A DNA stretch of 31,519 nt from positions 1 through 31,519 of the forward strand of contig CAYWJF010000015.1 in assembly GCA_964458545.1 (NCBI GenBank), given 5' to 3'. The stretch is from JAYFNU01 sp964458545. GTDB lineage: Bacteria; Bacillota; Clostridia; Oscillospirales; Ruminococcaceae. A program made the position numbers and the translations under genes. The notes beneath the pieces were generated by a model, which ran no database searches, was not told the DNA's origin, and was given only the letters and a program-made list of their open reading frames with translations. Below are positions 25,432 through 31,519 of this stretch, one piece after another (position 1 is the stretch's first letter; each line of letters begins with the position of its first letter).

Positions 25432-25460
25432 AAAAAGAGGGCTGGTTACAGCCCTCTTTT
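25432..25460. terminator. Bidirectional terminator between glnS and the MerR gene
   Basis: AAAAGAGGGCTG (25433-25444) pairs with CAGCCCTCTTTT (25449-25460) across GTTA, with T runs on both strands; it serves two convergent genes. Confidence 0.88.
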
Positions 25461-25469
25461 CCTTTTGTC

Positions 25470-25892
25470 TTATGCGCAGAAGATATCCAAAGCTCTCTTC
25501 AAAAACTCAGCCGCCCCGTCAGCCGCTTTATCGTAGTAAGCGGTAAATCTTTCGTCCGCGACATACATAGCGGCAAGCCCTTTATGCGCCTGCTTTGTAT
25601 ACTTAGCTTCGCCCCAGAACATACATATCCACCTTTTGTGAAGCTCGCACGCTTTCTGTGCAAGCTCGCTTGCGGGGTCGCCCGTATTCATTGCCTCGGC
25701 GAGCGTATCGTTTATCTCCTTCGCGAGCGCCTCTTGCTCATTCCATCTGTCGCTGTCCATCTTCATTACGTTCCTGTTGTAGTTTTCTACGGCTTCCTCG
25801 CCATACTTTTCGCGTATTTCTTTACCGTACTTTTTTTCGTTCTCTTCAATGAATTTCTTATTAAAGCCGCTGAATTTTTCTTTGTCTGTCAT
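25470..25892 (-). CDS. Candidate internal-start product: stand-alone TipAS ligand domain
   Basis: An in-frame ATG at 25890-25892 (Met114 of the regulator) is preceded by AAAGGAG with eight bases between, as good a ribosome site as that of any gene here. It would give a 140-residue protein comprising only the ligand domain. Streptomyces tipA is known to make TipAL and an abundant TipAS in exactly this way. Inferred from sequence, not shown. Confidence 0.5.
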   Translation of the reverse strand: MTDKEKFSGFNKKFIEENEKKYGKEIREKYGEEAVENYNRNVMKMDSDRWNEQEALAKEINDTLAEAMNTGDPASELAQKACELHKRWICMFWGEAKYTKQAHKGLAAMYVADERFTAYYDKAADGAAEFLKRALDIFCA

Positions 25893-26231
25893 AGTTTTTT
25901 CTCCTTTTATCTCCAGAATTCCGCCCTCAATATTTTTAATCAGCGCGTCTATCCTGTCTCTTTCGTTTTTTAACGCTTTGAGGTGGTTTTCAAACGCCTT
26001 TCCCTTATCGTAACTCGGCGCGTCGATTATTTCCGCTATATCCTCAAGCCTAAAGCCAAGCTCTCGGTAGAAAAGTATCTGCCGTAAGCGTTCGACGTCG
26101 CTCGAGGTATAAAGCCGATATTCGTTCTCCTCGTTTCTTGACGGGGAAAGTAAGCTTATGCTGTCGTAGTACCTAAGCGTCCGCGCGCTGACGCCCGATA
26201 GCTTCGCAAGCTCATTCACTTTATATAGCAT
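25470..26231 (-). CDS. MerR-family regulator with TipAS ligand domain
   Basis: A one-component activator of 253 residues. Residues 1-70 are a MerR winged helix-turn-helix (YKVNELAKLSGVSARTLRYYDSISLLSPSR..EYRLY), 75-105 a dimerisation coiled coil, and about 120-250 an all-helical TipAS domain (MDSDRWNEQEALAKEIN, LHKRWICMFWG, YVADERFTAYYD), the type that traps thiopeptide and other large hydrophobic drugs in TipA. A GTG at 26240 lies inside the GAGGTG ribosome site, so the ATG at 26231 is the start. A MerR-type promoter lies immediately upstream, and a strong internal ribosome site precedes Met114, suggesting a separate ligand-domain product. Target genes beyond itself are not obvious. Confidence 0.9.
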   Translation of the reverse strand: MLYKVNELAKLSGVSARTLRYYDSISLLSPSRNEENEYRLYTSSDVERLRQILFYRELGFRLEDIAEIIDAPSYDKGKAFENHLKALKNERDRIDALIKNIEGGILEIKGEKTMTDKEKFSGFNKKFIEENEKKYGKEIREKYGEEAVENYNRNVMKMDSDRWNEQEALAKEINDTLAEAMNTGDPASELAQKACELHKRWICMFWGEAKYTKQAHKGLAAMYVADERFTAYYDKAADGAAEFLKRALDIFCA

Positions 26232-26252
26232 CTGTCTCACCTCGCCAGACTA

Positions 26253-26283
26253 ATAATAAACTATGACGTTACGTCAATGTCAA
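26253..26283 (-). promoter_or_regulatory. MerR-type promoter/operator of the TipA-like gene
   Basis: On the minus strand, TTGACA (26278-26283), a 19-bp spacer and TATTAT (26253-26258). The over-long 19-bp spacer holds a perfect 13-bp dyad, TGACGTTACGTCA (26264-26276), the hallmark layout of MerR-activated promoters. The leader is only about 15 nt, so the regulator probably activates itself. Confidence 0.8.
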
Positions 26284-26310
26284 GAAAAATCTACAAATTT
26301 ATTTTTTCTG

Positions 26311-26340
26311 TTGATTTCGCCCTTCGAATAAACATATAAT
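26311..26340 (+). promoter_or_regulatory. Promoter of the small lipoprotein gene
   Basis: TTGATT (26311-26316), 18 bp, TATAAT (26335-26340). Divergent from the MerR promoter, whose operator lies about 35 bp away. Confidence 0.6.
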
Positions 26341-26365
26341 AGTAATGCTATTCGGAGGTGCTATT

Positions 26366-26689
26366 ATGAAAAGAGTACTGCTTTCCCTTATCTCAGCGGC
26401 AATCTGTCTGTTCCTTTTTTCAGCCTGCGCGGGCGCTTATAAAGGGCTTGATACCTCAAAAGGACTTGATATCTACGCGTGGGAAACTAACGGCAACGTA
26501 TACTTTGGCTTAACCGAGGGTTCAACTCCAACGCTTACCGCCGAGGATATCGCCGCATTAGAGCCCGTCGCCTCCGAAGAAATGAAAGAAATTATCGCTT
26601 CTTATAACGTTCCTATAGAAAATATCTTTTTATATAACTACTCCAAGCTAAGCGACATTGAAATATGCGAACAACTTGGATTGATTTAA
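26366..26689 (+). CDS. Small putative lipoprotein of unknown function
   Basis: A 107-residue protein not recognised from any named family. The N-terminus is a secretion signal: KR, a hydrophobic stretch VLLSLISAAICLFLF, then FSAC-AG, a slightly atypical lipobox (Phe at -3) with Cys21 as the likely lipidated residue. The mature part is acidic and compact (about 86 residues), with GLDIYAWETNGNVYFGLTEG and a helical C-terminus. An in-frame ATG at 26345 exists, but GGAGGTG at 26354-26360 fits the ATG at 26366. It is divergent from the TipA-like regulator, so a drug- or envelope-stress link is possible but only inferred. Confidence 0.65.
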   Translation: MKRVLLSLISAAICLFLFSACAGAYKGLDTSKGLDIYAWETNGNVYFGLTEGSTPTLTAEDIAALEPVASEEMKEIIASYNVPIENIFLYNYSKLSDIEICEQLGLI

Positions 26690-26724
26690 TCTAAAAATGA
26701 AATTATTGCTGAATTAGCTAACAG

Positions 26725-26752
26725 AAAAGCCCGTTCATACGAACGGGCTTTT
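26725..26752. terminator. Bidirectional terminator between the lipoprotein and GGGtGRT genes
   Basis: AAAAGCCCGTTC and GAACGGGCTTTT form a perfect 12-bp stem around ATAC, with T runs on both strands, between convergent genes. Confidence 0.9.
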
Positions 26753-26764
26753 GTTATGCCAAAT

Positions 26765-27763
26765 TTATTTAAGCGCCTCGGAAACCGCAACCGCACAGGC
26801 GACTGTCGCGCCGACCATGGGGTTGTTGCCCATTCCGATAAGTCCCATCATCTCAACATGGGCTGGAACAGAGGACGAACCAGCAAACTGAGCGTCGCCG
26901 TGCATTCTGCCCATAGAGTCTGTAAGACCGTAGGAGGCGGGACCCGCCGCTACGTTATCGGGGTGAAGCGTACGGCCTGTGCCGCCGCCGCTTGCAACGG
27001 AGAAATACTTCTTTCCGTTTTCAATAGCCCACTTCTTGTAGGTGCCCGCTACAAGATGCTGGAAGCGTGTGGGGTTGGTGGAGTTGCCCGTAATGGAAAC
27101 GTCAACCTTCTCAAGCTTCATTATTGCTACGCCCTCAAGCACGTCGTTTGCGCCGTAGCATCTTACTGCCGCGCGCTCGCCGTCAGAGAAGGGTATCTCG
27201 CGTACAATCTTTACTTCGCCCGTGAGGAAATCGAAGTCGGTTTCAACATAGGTAAAGCCGTTAATTCTGGAGATTATATAAGCCGCGTCCTTACCGAGAC
27301 CGTTAAGGATAACGTGAAGCGGAGTCTTGCGCGCCTTATTCGCTGTTCTTACGATACCGATAGCGCCCTCAGCCGCCGCAAAGGACTCGTGTCCAGCGAG
27401 GAAGCAGAAGCAGTCGGTCTCGTCACGAAGAAGCATAGCGCCAAGGTTGCCGTGTCCGCGTCCGACGTTTCTTTGCTCGGCAACGGAGCCCGGAATGCAG
27501 AACGCCTCAAGACCCTCGCCTATTATTTCGGAAGCGTCCGCCGCGTTCTTAGCGTTTTTCTTAAGCGCCAACGCAACACCGAGTGTGTATGCCCAAACAG
27601 CGTTGTCAAAAGCTATAGGCTGTACGCCCTTAACTATCTTGTCTACGTCAATACCCTTGGAGGCGCATAAATCTCTGCAAGCCTCCATAGAATCGAAGCC
27701 GTTCTCTTTAAGGAACTTCTCGATTTTAGGCATTCTTCTTTCTTTACCTTCAAATTCAGCCAT
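26765..27763 (-). CDS. GGGtGRT protein (function unknown)
   Basis: A 332-residue cytoplasmic protein of the family named for its GGGTGRT motif, here residues 259-265 (SVASGGGTGRTLHPDN). Other conserved-looking blocks are VAEQRNVGRGHGNLGAMLLRDETDCFCFLAGHESFAAAEGA (broken here at about 94-135), HVILNGLGKDAAYIISRING (150-169) and STNPTRFQHLVAGTYKKWA (228-246). Gly-rich loops and several Cys/His residues suggest a nucleotide- or metal-binding enzyme, but no activity is known to me. It follows a NifU-like scaffold gene by 17 nt, a pairing recurrent in anaerobes, so an iron-sulfur-linked role is inferred. The ATG at 27763 has GGGGG upstream. Confidence 0.85.
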   Translation of the reverse strand: MAEFEGKERRMPKIEKFLKENGFDSMEACRDLCASKGIDVDKIVKGVQPIAFDNAVWAYTLGVALALKKNAKNAADASEIIGEGLEAFCIPGSVAEQRNVGRGHGNLGAMLLRDETDCFCFLAGHESFAAAEGAIGIVRTANKARKTPLHVILNGLGKDAAYIISRINGFTYVETDFDFLTGEVKIVREIPFSDGERAAVRCYGANDVLEGVAIMKLEKVDVSITGNSTNPTRFQHLVAGTYKKWAIENGKKYFSVASGGGTGRTLHPDNVAAGPASYGLTDSMGRMHGDAQFAGSSSVPAHVEMMGLIGMGNNPMVGATVACAVAVSEALK

Positions 27764-27780
27764 TTTTGCTACCCCCTTTC

Positions 27781-28473
27781 CTATTCTTCACGCGGGTCAA
27801 CATACTTGACCGCGCCGTCATATCTGCCGTATGTTCCGACGTTGGCTTCAAAAGCCGCCTTCGGGTCTTTGCCGTGTCTTATGTCCTCAAGCATCTTGCC
27901 GAGCTTTACGAACTTGTAGCCGATTACCTCGTTCTTGTCATCAAGCGCGATTGAAAGCACATAGCCCTCAGCCATTTCAAGGTAACGCACGCCCTTCTTG
28001 TTGGTGGCGAACATTGTACCTATCTGTGAGCGCAAACCCTTGCCGAGGTCGTCGAGCGAGGAGCCCACGGGAAGTCCGTCCTCGGAGAACGCCGTTTGGG
28101 TGCGTCCGTAGACGAGCTGGAGAAAGATTTCGCGCATAGCTACGTTAATAGCATCGCACACAAGGTCGGTGTTTAGCGCCTCAAGCAGTGTTTTACCCAT
28201 AAGGATTTCCGCCGCCATAGCCGCTGAATGGGTCATACCCGAGCAGCCCAGAGTCTCTACGAGAGCCTCCTCGATAATTCCGCTCTTTACATTAAGAGTA
28301 AGCTTGCAAGCGCCCTGCTGCGGCGCACACCAGCCGACGCCGTGAGAAAGACCTGAGATGTCGGCTATCTGGTAAGGCTTTACCCATCTGCCCTCTTCGG
28401 GAATGGGCGCGGGACCGTGCTTCGGTCCTTTTGCGATAGGACACATACGTTCCACTTCGTTAGTGCAGTTCAT
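27781..28473 (-). CDS. NifU/IscU-like iron-sulfur scaffold protein
   Basis: A 230-residue protein with an IscU-type core. WCAPQQGACKLTLNV (48-62) corresponds to the first ligand strand, and VETLGCSGMTHSAAMAAEILMGKTLLEAL (72-100, cited in part) to the GCGSA helix with Cys77. Cysteines are at 3, 11, 49, 56, 77 and 106; the usual third IscU ligand motif (HCS) is not visible. N-terminal 1-40 and C-terminal 130-230 extensions are not part of IscU. The ATG at 28473 has GGGAG upstream; an in-frame start at 28542 would overlap the promoter, so I reject it. First gene of a two-gene operon with GGGtGRT. Confidence 0.82.
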   Translation of the reverse strand: MNCTNEVERMCPIAKGPKHGPAPIPEEGRWVKPYQIADISGLSHGVGWCAPQQGACKLTLNVKSGIIEEALVETLGCSGMTHSAAMAAEILMGKTLLEALNTDLVCDAINVAMREIFLQLVYGRTQTAFSEDGLPVGSSLDDLGKGLRSQIGTMFATNKKGVRYLEMAEGYVLSIALDDKNEVIGYKFVKLGKMLEDIRHGKDPKAAFEANVGTYGRYDGAVKYVDPREE

Positions 28474-28490
28474 ATTTAACTCCCTTCGGA

Positions 28491-28542
28491 TTTGTATATT
28501 ACAAACTTTATTTAGTATATCCGTAAATCGGTTTCTTTTCAA
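28491..28542 (-). promoter_or_regulatory. Promoter and possible operator of the NifU-like/GGGtGRT operon
   Basis: On the minus strand, TTGAAA (28537-28542), 17 bp, TATACT (28514-28519), start about 28507. A 15-bp dyad, TTTGTA-N3-TACAAA (28491-28505), begins right at the predicted start, where a repressor would block initiation. Regulator unknown. Confidence 0.6.
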
Positions 28543-28573
28543 GCAAAATACGTCACGGAATTAACAATTTGTT

Positions 28574-28619
28574 ATTTGACATAGATTTTGCAAGAATATA
28601 GAATTGTTTTATGTCAAAT
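28574..28619. repeat. 10-bp inverted repeat in the secA upstream region
   Basis: ATTTGACATA (28574-28583) and TATGTCAAAT (28610-28619) are perfect complements, 26 bp apart. The left arm also supplies TTGACA of a rightward promoter (TTGACA-N17-TAGAAT, -10 at 28599-28604). Confidence 0.6.
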
Positions 28620-28645
28620 TTATTTTATATATTATATTTCATTTT

Positions 28646-28677
28646 TTGATAGACAAAGTTTTGATTTGATATATAAT
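28646..28677 (+). promoter_or_regulatory. Proximal secA promoter
   Basis: TTGATA (28646-28651), then either TATATA at 18 bp with a TGA extension or TATAAT at 20 bp (28672-28677). The secA ATG at 28707 has GAGGT six bases upstream. Confidence 0.5.
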
Positions 28678-28706
28678 AGTAACATTAATGTTATTGAGGT
28701 ACTGTA

Positions 28707-31430
28707 ATGGGATTTACTGATTTGCTTTTCGGAACGCCAAGCAAAAAGGCGCTCAAAAAGTTTAACCCTACGGTTGAAAAGGTTTTAGCGCTTGAGGAGA
28801 AATACAAGGCTATGTCCGAAAGCGACCTTAGGGCAATGACCGACATATTAAAACAGCGCTTAAGTAATGGCGAAACGCTCGACGATATACTTCCCGACGC
28901 TTTTGCCGCCTGCCGTGAGGCTTCTTGGCGCGTGCTTTCCATGCGCCCCTTCCCCGTTCAGGTAATGGGTGGAATCGTTCTTCATAATGGTATGATAGCG
29001 GAGATGAAAACGGGCGAGGGTAAAACCCTTGTCGCTACCCTTCCCGCATATCTTAACGCACTAACGGGCAACGGCGTGCATATTGTTACCGTCAACGACT
29101 ACCTCGCGCGCTTTCAAAGCGAGTGGATGGGTAAGCTTTACGGCTATCTTGGTATGTCGGTTGGACTTGTCGTTCCCGGTATGAAGGCTCCCGAAAAGAA
29201 GTTAGCCTATGAAGCGGACATTACCTACGGAACAAATAACGAATTCGGCTTCGACTACCTACGCGACAACATGGTTACTAACAAAGCGAGCAAGACCCAG
29301 CGCGGTCACGCCTTCGCGATTGTTGACGAGGTTGACTCCATCTTAATTGATGAAGCAAGAACTCCGCTTATAATTTCAGGCGCGGGCGACAAGTCCACCG
29401 ATATGTACAAAAAGGCGGATTCCTTCGCGCGTACATTAAAAATGAAAAAGGTCGTTGAGACGGACGACAAAACCGAGCTTGAGGAGTTCGAGGGCGACTA
29501 TATCGTTGACGAGAAGGAGAAGAACTGCTCGCTCACGAAATCAGGAATTGAAAAGGCGCAGCGTTATTTCGGCGTAGAGAACCTTGCCGACCCCGACAAC
29601 CTCGCCCTTTCACACCATATAAATCAAGCGATTAAAGCGCACGGCATTATGACCCGCGATATTGACTACGTTGTCCGCGACGGCGAGGTTATTATCGTTG
29701 ACGAATTTACCGGTCGCTTAATGATAGGGCGCCGTTATAACGAGGGTCTTCATCAGGCTATTGAAGCTAAAGAAAACGTACACGTCGCGCGTGAAAGCAA
29801 AACACTTGCGACAATTACCTTCCAGAACTACTTTAGAATGTATAAAAAGCTTTCCGGTATGACGGGTACCGCTCTTACCGAGGCGGACGAGTTTGACGAA
29901 ATTTATGGACTCGCCGTTGTGGAAATTCCGACAAACAAGCCTATGATAAGAATAGACCACGACGACGTTATCTATACAACAGAGGACGGAAAGTACAGAG
30001 CTGTTATTGAGCAGGTCGAGGAGTGTCACAAGAAAGGACAGCCCGTTCTTGTTGGTACGATAAGCATAGAAAAATCAGAAAAGCTAAGTAAAATGCTCTC
30101 CCGTAAAGGTATAAAGCACGAGGTTCTTAACGCAAAGCAACACGAAAAAGAAGCGTCGATAGTCGCTCAGGCGGGTAAATTCGGCGCGGTAACAATAGCA
30201 ACTAATATGGCGGGACGCGGTACCGATATTCTGCTCGGCGGTAATATTGAGTTTCTCGCTAAGAACGAGCTTGTAAAGCTCGGACGCACCGACGAGGAGA
30301 TTAACGCCGCCACCAGCTACTTCGCTACTGACGACGAAAACATAATCGCGCTTCGCGAAGAGTATAAGAGCTGTCGCGAAAAGTTTCGCGGCGAAATAGA
30401 GGAAGGCGCAAGAAAGGTCTGCGACGCGGGCGGTCTTTATATTATCGGCACCGAGCGTCATGAGAGCCGCCGTATAGATAACCAGCTGCGCGGACGTTCA
30501 GGACGTCAGGGTGACCCGGGCGAGTCTCGTTTCTTCCTTTCATTAGACGACGACCTTATGCGTATCTTCGGTGGCGAGCGTCTTACCGCCGTTATGGATT
30601 CGCTCAACGTCGGCGAGGATATGCCGATAGAAAACCGTATGCTTACAAGCGTAATAGAGAGCAGCCAGAAGAAGGTCGAGGCGCGCAACTTCTCTATTCG
30701 TAAGAATGTGCTTAACTATGACGACGTTATGAACCACCAGCGCGAAACTATCTACAGTCAACGCGATATGGTGCTTGACGGCGTAAATATCAAGGATAAC
30801 ATACTCGGAATGCTCGACGAATCTATCGAGGGAAGCGTGCTTACCTTCCTTTCTGATGACGTTGACCACGCGCACTGGAACCTTGACGGTCTTCGCAGCC
30901 ACTATCTCGGCTGGCTTACCACCGAAAACGACCTTCGCATACCCAAAAACGAGCTTAAGAACTATACCCGCGAGGACATAATTGAAAAGCTAACCGAGCT
31001 TGCCCACAAGAAGTACGACGATAAGGAAGCGCGTCTTGGAAACGATAATATGCGTATTCTTGAGCGGCTTGTAATGCTTCGCGTCGTGGACAGCAAGTGG
31101 ATGGACCACATAGACGCTATGGACGAGCTTCGTAAAGCCATAGGTCTTCGCTCCTACGCTCAGAAGAACCCCGTTATTGAGTACCGCATCGAGGGCTACA
31201 ATATGTTCGACGATATGATAGCGGCGATACGTGAGGACACCGCACGGCTTATGCTTACAGCGGAGCTTGTCTCCGCCGCGGCGCAGGCGAATAAGCCCTC
31301 TGAAAGCGCAAGAAACATAGGCGGCGACGGAACCGACAAGAAACAGCCGCAGAAAAAGAAAAAGATAGGTCCGAATGACCCATGCCCCTGCGGAAGCGGA
31401 AAAAAATATAAGAAATGCTGTGGAAAATAA
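28707..31430 (+). CDS. secA: Preprotein translocase ATPase SecA
   Basis: The motor that pushes preproteins through SecYEG. It has 907 residues, standard length. Walker A MKTGEGKTLVA (100-110), DEAD-type Walker B IVDEVDSILIDEART (205-219), and later motifs including TIATNMAGRGTDILLGG and GGLYIIGTERHESRRIDNQLRGRSGRQGDPG lie in order (quoted only as landmarks). The helical scaffold and wing domains follow. The C-terminus is a complete zinc-binding SEC-C tail, CPCGSGKKYKKCC, which contacts SecB or ribosomes. It is a single-gene unit with its own promoters and terminator. SecG of the same channel is encoded at 7381-7710. Confidence 0.98.
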   Translation: MGFTDLLFGTPSKKALKKFNPTVEKVLALEEKYKAMSESDLRAMTDILKQRLSNGETLDDILPDAFAACREASWRVLSMRPFPVQVMGGIVLHNGMIAEMKTGEGKTLVATLPAYLNALTGNGVHIVTVNDYLARFQSEWMGKLYGYLGMSVGLVVPGMKAPEKKLAYEADITYGTNNEFGFDYLRDNMVTNKASKTQRGHAFAIVDEVDSILIDEARTPLIISGAGDKSTDMYKKADSFARTLKMKKVVETDDKTELEEFEGDYIVDEKEKNCSLTKSGIEKAQRYFGVENLADPDNLALSHHINQAIKAHGIMTRDIDYVVRDGEVIIVDEFTGRLMIGRRYNEGLHQAIEAKENVHVARESKTLATITFQNYFRMYKKLSGMTGTALTEADEFDEIYGLAVVEIPTNKPMIRIDHDDVIYTTEDGKYRAVIEQVEECHKKGQPVLVGTISIEKSEKLSKMLSRKGIKHEVLNAKQHEKEASIVAQAGKFGAVTIATNMAGRGTDILLGGNIEFLAKNELVKLGRTDEEINAATSYFATDDENIIALREEYKSCREKFRGEIEEGARKVCDAGGLYIIGTERHESRRIDNQLRGRSGRQGDPGESRFFLSLDDDLMRIFGGERLTAVMDSLNVGEDMPIENRMLTSVIESSQKKVEARNFSIRKNVLNYDDVMNHQRETIYSQRDMVLDGVNIKDNILGMLDESIEGSVLTFLSDDVDHAHWNLDGLRSHYLGWLTTENDLRIPKNELKNYTREDIIEKLTELAHKKYDDKEARLGNDNMRILERLVMLRVVDSKWMDHIDAMDELRKAIGLRSYAQKNPVIEYRIEGYNMFDDMIAAIREDTARLMLTAELVSAAAQANKPSESARNIGGDGTDKKQPQKKKKIGPNDPCPCGSGKKYKKCCGK

Positions 31431-31459
31431 GAAAAAGCGCACCTTCGGTGCGCTTTTTC
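31431..31459 (+). terminator. secA terminator
   Basis: GAAAAAGCGCACC (31431-31443) pairs with GGTGCGCTTTTTC (31447-31459) across a TTC loop, right after the stop codon. Confidence 0.92.
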
Positions 31460-31519
31460 TCTTTGAGAGAATTCTTCGAATTCTCCTATAAAACACAAAA
31501 ATTTTTTCGGTGCGCTTTT
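31447..31519 (+). repeat. Second locus of the terminator-arm/hairpin repeat, truncated by the window edge
   Basis: After the secA terminator comes a perfect TTC-loop hairpin (GAGAATTC-TTC-GAATTCTC, 31467-31485), an A-rich tail (TATAAAACACAAAAA) and a second copy of the terminator 3' arm (TTCGGTGCGCTTTT at 31506-31519, 62 bp after the first). This matches the order and spacing of the repeat after cls, though the terminator sequences differ. Confidence 0.8.

Noticed and set aside
26232..26240. Upstream GTG start for the MerR gene
   Set aside because: The GTG is part of the GAGGTG ribosome site serving the ATG at 26231.
26756..27670. Plus-strand 304-codon open frame opposite the GGGtGRT gene
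   Set aside because: It is the antisense shadow of a clearly conserved gene; its composition (Arg/Cys/Tyr-rich) is not protein-like and no ribosome site is seen.
28474..28542. Longer start for the NifU-like protein
   Set aside because: The extension overlaps the predicted promoter and lacks a ribosome site, whereas GGGAG precedes the ATG at 28473.
28561..28575. Rex-type redox operator (TTAACAATTTGTTAT)
   Set aside because: The half-sites are in the wrong orientation and spacing compared with TTGTTAA-N4-TTAACAA.

Overview
The window reads as a chromosomal core-genome segment of an anaerobic, spore-forming low-GC Gram-positive bacterium of the class Clostridia, probably an Oscillospirales/Ruminococcaceae-like gut lineage. 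That placement is an inference. It rests on a BofA-type sporulation membrane protein, a type A RNase P RNA, RNase J plus GdpP, a CIRCE-like HrcA site, AGGAGG-type ribosome binding sites, the GGGtGRT/NifU-like pair typical of strict anaerobes, and a bacterial glutaminyl-tRNA synthetase. No phage, insertion sequence, CRISPR array, tRNA or rRNA gene was seen.

Layout. 1-90: end of an unidentified rightward transcript with its terminator. 158-907 (minus): YlmH-like S4 protein. 993-4181 (plus): two GNAT acetyltransferases and cardiolipin synthase, followed by a 65-bp tandem repeat that duplicates the terminator 3' arm. 4429-6420 (minus): Hsp20 with a CIRCE-like operator, then NADP-type glutamate dehydrogenase. 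6630-6959 (plus): RNase P RNA. 7036-7710 (minus): bofA and secG, separately transcribed. 7776-12050 (minus): topoisomerase IV-like pair (parE then parC in transcription order). 12196-21996 (minus): a tight operon in transcription order rnj, gdpP, rplI, dnaB, tilS, hpt, ftsH, with 4-8 nt overlaps and a strong terminator. 22225-25429 (plus): rnhA, mnmA, glnS. 25470-26231 (minus): a MerR/TipA-type regulator with its own MerR-type promoter and an internal start for the ligand domain alone. 26366-26689 (plus): small putative lipoprotein. 26765-28473 (minus): NifU-like scaffold and GGGtGRT protein. 28707-31430 (plus): secA, followed by a second copy of the terminator-arm/hairpin repeat architecture that runs off the right edge.

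How the genes fit together. Most of the window is housekeeping: RNA decay and c-di-AMP turnover (RNase J, GdpP), replication (DnaB, topoisomerase IV, RNase HI), translation and tRNA modification (L9, TilS, MnmA, GlnRS, RNase P), protein export (SecA, SecG), membrane quality control (FtsH, Hsp20, Cls) and nitrogen metabolism (GdhA).

The less ordinary items are four. (1) A conserved GAGAAT-TTC-ATTCTC hairpin is coupled to a tandem copy of the local terminator 3' arm at two unrelated loci. (2) The TipA-like gene carries both a self-contained MerR operator and a TipAS-type internal translation start. (3) The poorly understood GGGtGRT/NifU-like operon lacks the usual third IscU cysteine motif. (4) Several intragenic or leader palindromes share a GCTTCG core.
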